From positions 18,022 through 82,021 of the forward strand of contig CABSNL010000001.1 in NCBI GenBank assembly GCA_902479095.1: a stretch of 64,000 nucleotides of DNA, written 5' to 3'. Of the stretch, positions 61,593 through 64,000 are shown in pieces. The position numbers and the translations under genes were made by a program. Each line of letters starts with the position of its first letter. Within the stretch, counting starts at the first letter, position 1. Source of the DNA: an uncultured Collinsella sp. GTDB taxonomy: Bacteria; Actinomycetota; Coriobacteriia; Coriobacteriales; Coriobacteriaceae. The notes beneath the pieces were generated by a model, which ran no database searches, was not told the DNA's origin, and was given only the letters and a program-made list of their open reading frames with translations.

Positions 61593-64000
61593 ATGTCCAC
61601 CACCTCAACCGATCCGCGCGCCGCTGCCGCCGCGCTGCTGGTGCCCGGCACTACCTGCCACGACTTTGCCGTCGAGCGCTGTGAGACCGTGCCCGAGCTC
61701 GACTCGGACGCTTACGTGCTGCGACACACTACCTCGGGCGCTCGCCTGCTGCACCTGGCGTGCGACGACGAGAACAAGGCCTTTGCCATTGGCTTTAAGA
61801 CGCCGCCGGCCGATTCCACCGGCGTGTTCCATATTCTTGAGCACTCGGTGCTGTGCGGATCGGCCAAGTTTCCCGTCAAGGAGCCGTTCGTGGACCTGAT
61901 CAAGAGCTCCATGCAGACGTTCCTCAACGCCATGACCTACCCCGACAAGACCATCTACCCCGTTGCCACCACCAACGAACAGGACCTGTACAACCTGATG
62001 GACGTGTACCTGGACGCGGTGTTCAACCCGGCCATCTACACCAAGCCCACCATTTTTGAGCAGGAGGGCTGGCACTACGAGCTGGACCTGCCGGAGGACG
62101 CCGGGGGCGACGGCAGCGCCGCGAGCCTGCACGAGGGCACGCTGCGCTATAACGGCGTGGTGTTCAACGAGATGAAGGGCGCGCTGTCCGACCCCATGAG
62201 CGTGCTGGACGACGCCGTCAACGCCGCGCTCTATCCCGACACCGCCTATGCGCACGAGAGCGGCGGCGACCCGCGCGCAATCCCTGCGCTCACCTACGAG
62301 CAGTTCCTGGACACGCACGCGCGCCACTACAATCCTTCCAACTCTTATATAACGCTCTACGGCGACCTAGATGTGGACCGCGCACTGGCCTTTTTGGACG
62401 AGCGTTATCTGTCGCAGCCGAGTGCCGCGAGCCGCCGCATGGACGCTGCCGTCGCCGCCGGCGAGGACCCGTCCACGCTGGCGCCCAATCCGCTGGGCGT
62501 GCAGGCACCCGTGACCTGCGAGTACAAGCGCGTCGAGATGGCAACCACGCCCGAGAACGCCCTGGTTGGCCTGGGCCTGGTGCTGGGCAGCGCGCTCGAC
62601 CGTAAGCGCACGATCGCGGCGGATATCCTGTTCGAGGCGTTGCTGGGCTCCAACGAAGCGCCGGTTAAGAAGGCCATTCTGGCCGCCGGCCTGGGCGGCA
62701 ACGTGGTGAGCTACACCGCGGCCGAGAGCCTGCAGCCCTACGAGCTCATCATGCTGCAAAACGCGCAGCCCGGCGTGGCGCGCGATCTGCGCCGCGTGTT
62801 CCAGGACGCCTGCCGCGACCTGTGCAAGCACGGCGTTCCGCGCGAGCGCTTGGAAGCCATCATCAGCAGCAACGAATACGACCTGCGCCAGCGCGACTAC
62901 GGTATCGCCGACGGTGTGGCCATTGCGTGCGACGCGCTGAGCACCTGGCTCTACGATGACGACGCCGCGACGCTGGCACTCAAGTACGGCCCGGTGTACG
63001 AGGAGCTGCGTGGCGAGCTGGATGGCAGCTACTTTGAGGACCTGCTGCGCGAGCTGGTGCTGGAAAACGACCACATGGCGCTGGTCGAGCTGGTGCCGGT
63101 GGACGCCGCCGAGGGTTCGGAGGGTGCCGAGGCCGCCGAGCTGGCAGCCAAGCGCGATGCCATGACCGATGCCGAGCTGGCCGACGTGGTCGAGCGCACG
63201 GCCGCGCTGCGTGCCGCACAGGAGGCGGAAGACACACCCGAGGCCAAGGCTACGCTGCCGCGCCTGCGCGTGTCCGACATTGGCGAGGCGCGCCCCGAGC
63301 CGCCGCTGATCGTGGACACGACCGCGCCCATCCCCTGCCTGCGCCACGGCATCCCCACCAACCGTCTGGCCTACGCCATGCAGTATTTCGACCTGAGCTG
63401 CGTCGCGTTTGAGGACCTGCCTTATGTGACGCTGCTCTGCCGCCTGCTCAAACAGCTGCCCACGAGCGAGCACTCGGCCGAGGAGCTCGACAACTTGCTC
63501 GCCGGCAAGCTGGGCTTTTTGAGCTTTACGACCGAGGTCATGACCCAACCCGACGTGGACGGCGTGCGCCCCTACCTGCTGGTGAGCGCCGGCGCCCTGT
63601 CCGAGAAGATCGATGCGCTGGCGAGCCTGCCGCGCGAGGTGTGGTCGAGCACGCTTTTGCTCAATGCCGATGCCGACCGCATGCGCGACGTGCTCACGCA
63701 GATTCGCATTGGGCTTGAGCAGGGCTTTATCAACAACGGTCACTCGGCGGCGCTCGGCCGCGCGATGAGCTACAGCTCACCTTCGGCCGTAGTGCGCGAG
63801 CAGCTTTCGGGCGTGGATTTCTACCTGTTCCTGCGCGATCTGCTCGAGCACTTTGACGAGCGACTGGATGACCTGCGCGCCAAGCTTGCCGAGCTGGCAA
63901 ACCGCATCTTTGTGGCCGATGGCTGCATGGCGAGCTTTACCGGCAGCGACGAGGACTTTGACGCGTACTGGGATGCCGCGGGCGACCTGGGGCTTGGCGC
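61593..64000 (+). CDS. M16C metallopeptidase (presequence-protease-like), 3' truncated by the window
   Basis: An insulysin/PreP-like zinc peptidase; the first 802 residues are visible. The inverted zinc motif is HILEH (80-84, followed by SVLCGS), with the downstream glutamate region VFNEMKGALSDP. A linker rich in Ala and Glu (about 505-560) joins the two halves, and the second half is open to the window end. There is no signal peptide, so it is predicted to be cytoplasmic. AGGAG lies seven bases before the ATG. Codon use is very GC-rich. It is monocistronic and divergent from gntR. Confidence 0.92.
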   Translation, partial: MSTTSTDPRAAAAALLVPGTTCHDFAVERCETVPELDSDAYVLRHTTSGARLLHLACDDENKAFAIGFKTPPADSTGVFHILEHSVLCGSAKFPVKEPFVDLIKSSMQTFLNAMTYPDKTIYPVATTNEQDLYNLMDVYLDAVFNPAIYTKPTIFEQEGWHYELDLPEDAGGDGSAASLHEGTLRYNGVVFNEMKGALSDPMSVLDDAVNAALYPDTAYAHESGGDPRAIPALTYEQFLDTHARHYNPSNSYITLYGDLDVDRALAFLDERYLSQPSAASRRMDAAVAAGEDPSTLAPNPLGVQAPVTCEYKRVEMATTPENALVGLGLVLGSALDRKRTIAADILFEALLGSNEAPVKKAILAAGLGGNVVSYTAAESLQPYELIMLQNAQPGVARDLRRVFQDACRDLCKHGVPRERLEAIISSNEYDLRQRDYGIADGVAIACDALSTWLYDDDAATLALKYGPVYEELRGELDGSYFEDLLRELVLENDHMALVELVPVDAAEGSEGAEAAELAAKRDAMTDAELADVVERTAALRAAQEAEDTPEAKATLPRLRVSDIGEARPEPPLIVDTTAPIPCLRHGIPTNRLAYAMQYFDLSCVAFEDLPYVTLLCRLLKQLPTSEHSAEELDNLLAGKLGFLSFTTEVMTQPDVDGVRPYLLVSAGALSEKIDALASLPREVWSSTLLLNADADRMRDVLTQIRIGLEQGFINNGHSAALGRAMSYSSPSAVVREQLSGVDFYLFLRDLLEHFDERLDDLRAKLAELANRIFVADGCMASFTGSDEDFDAYWDAAGDLGLG

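Noticed and set aside
61605..63743. Two long minus-strand frames (61605-62327 and 62367-63743)
   Set aside because: Antisense to the M16C peptidase, whose frame carries HILEH and is open to the window end.

Overview
The window is a dense, high-GC bacterial chromosome segment. The protein repertoire (VanRS-type two-component system, MetG of the one-zinc-pair type, Tad pilus locus without a secretin, mannose-family PTS linked to a FrlB-like deglycase, T-box-controlled pheST) and the promoter and tRNA style fit a Gram-positive gut actinobacterium of the Coriobacteriia, most likely Collinsella or a close relative. That assignment is inference from gene content; no rRNA or marker search was possible.

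Layout. 1-4.6 kb: pstB, a VanS/VanR-like pair and a divergent secreted D,D-carboxypeptidase. 4.6-8.5 kb: tRNA-Ser, a large TPR protein and three identical tRNA-Arg genes, with unusual GC-rich hairpin elements beside the tRNAs. 8.5-19.3 kb: housekeeping genes (serS, a 57-aa membrane protein, proC, rlmH, an SPFH protein, tRNA-Leu, tatD, rsmA, metG, rsmI), a GH5-like protein and tRNA-Phe. 19.4-20 kb: a toxin-antitoxin-like pair. 20-29.7 kb: one tightly overlapping minus-strand operon for a Tad/Flp pilus (cpaB, tadZ, tadA, tadB, tadC, flp, several pseudopilins, a large TadG-like protein), ending in a DUF192 gene. 29.9-36 kb: rsgA, a repeated non-coding unit, a Ca-type P-type ATPase with a structured leader, and pyk. 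36.3-41.4 kb: a MITE-like inverted repeat, a nuclease-like protein, a PLC-like zinc protein and an ECF nickel transporter (nikMN-nikQ-nikO) behind a NikR-type operator. 41.4-52.5 kb: pheST with T-box, an M32 carboxypeptidase, glmM, a DUF4012 protein, an EamA exporter and tRNA-Val. 52.5-56.5 kb: an accessory stretch with a DUF5710 protein, a small zinc-ribbon-like protein, an HNH nuclease, an orphan protein, a broken gene and short-period repeats. 56.5-61.3 kb: a PTS operon with a FrlB-like SIS protein and a GntR/UTRA regulator. 61.6 kb to the end: the N-terminal part of an M16C metallopeptidase that runs off the window.

The most unusual signal is a family of about 100-bp triple-hairpin elements at three different tRNA loci (Ser, Arg, Leu). 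Each is joined to a truncated copy of the local tRNA 3' end plus its terminator, and in each the junction falls inside the tRNA T-loop. No CRISPR array, IS transposase, rRNA operon or integrase was seen.
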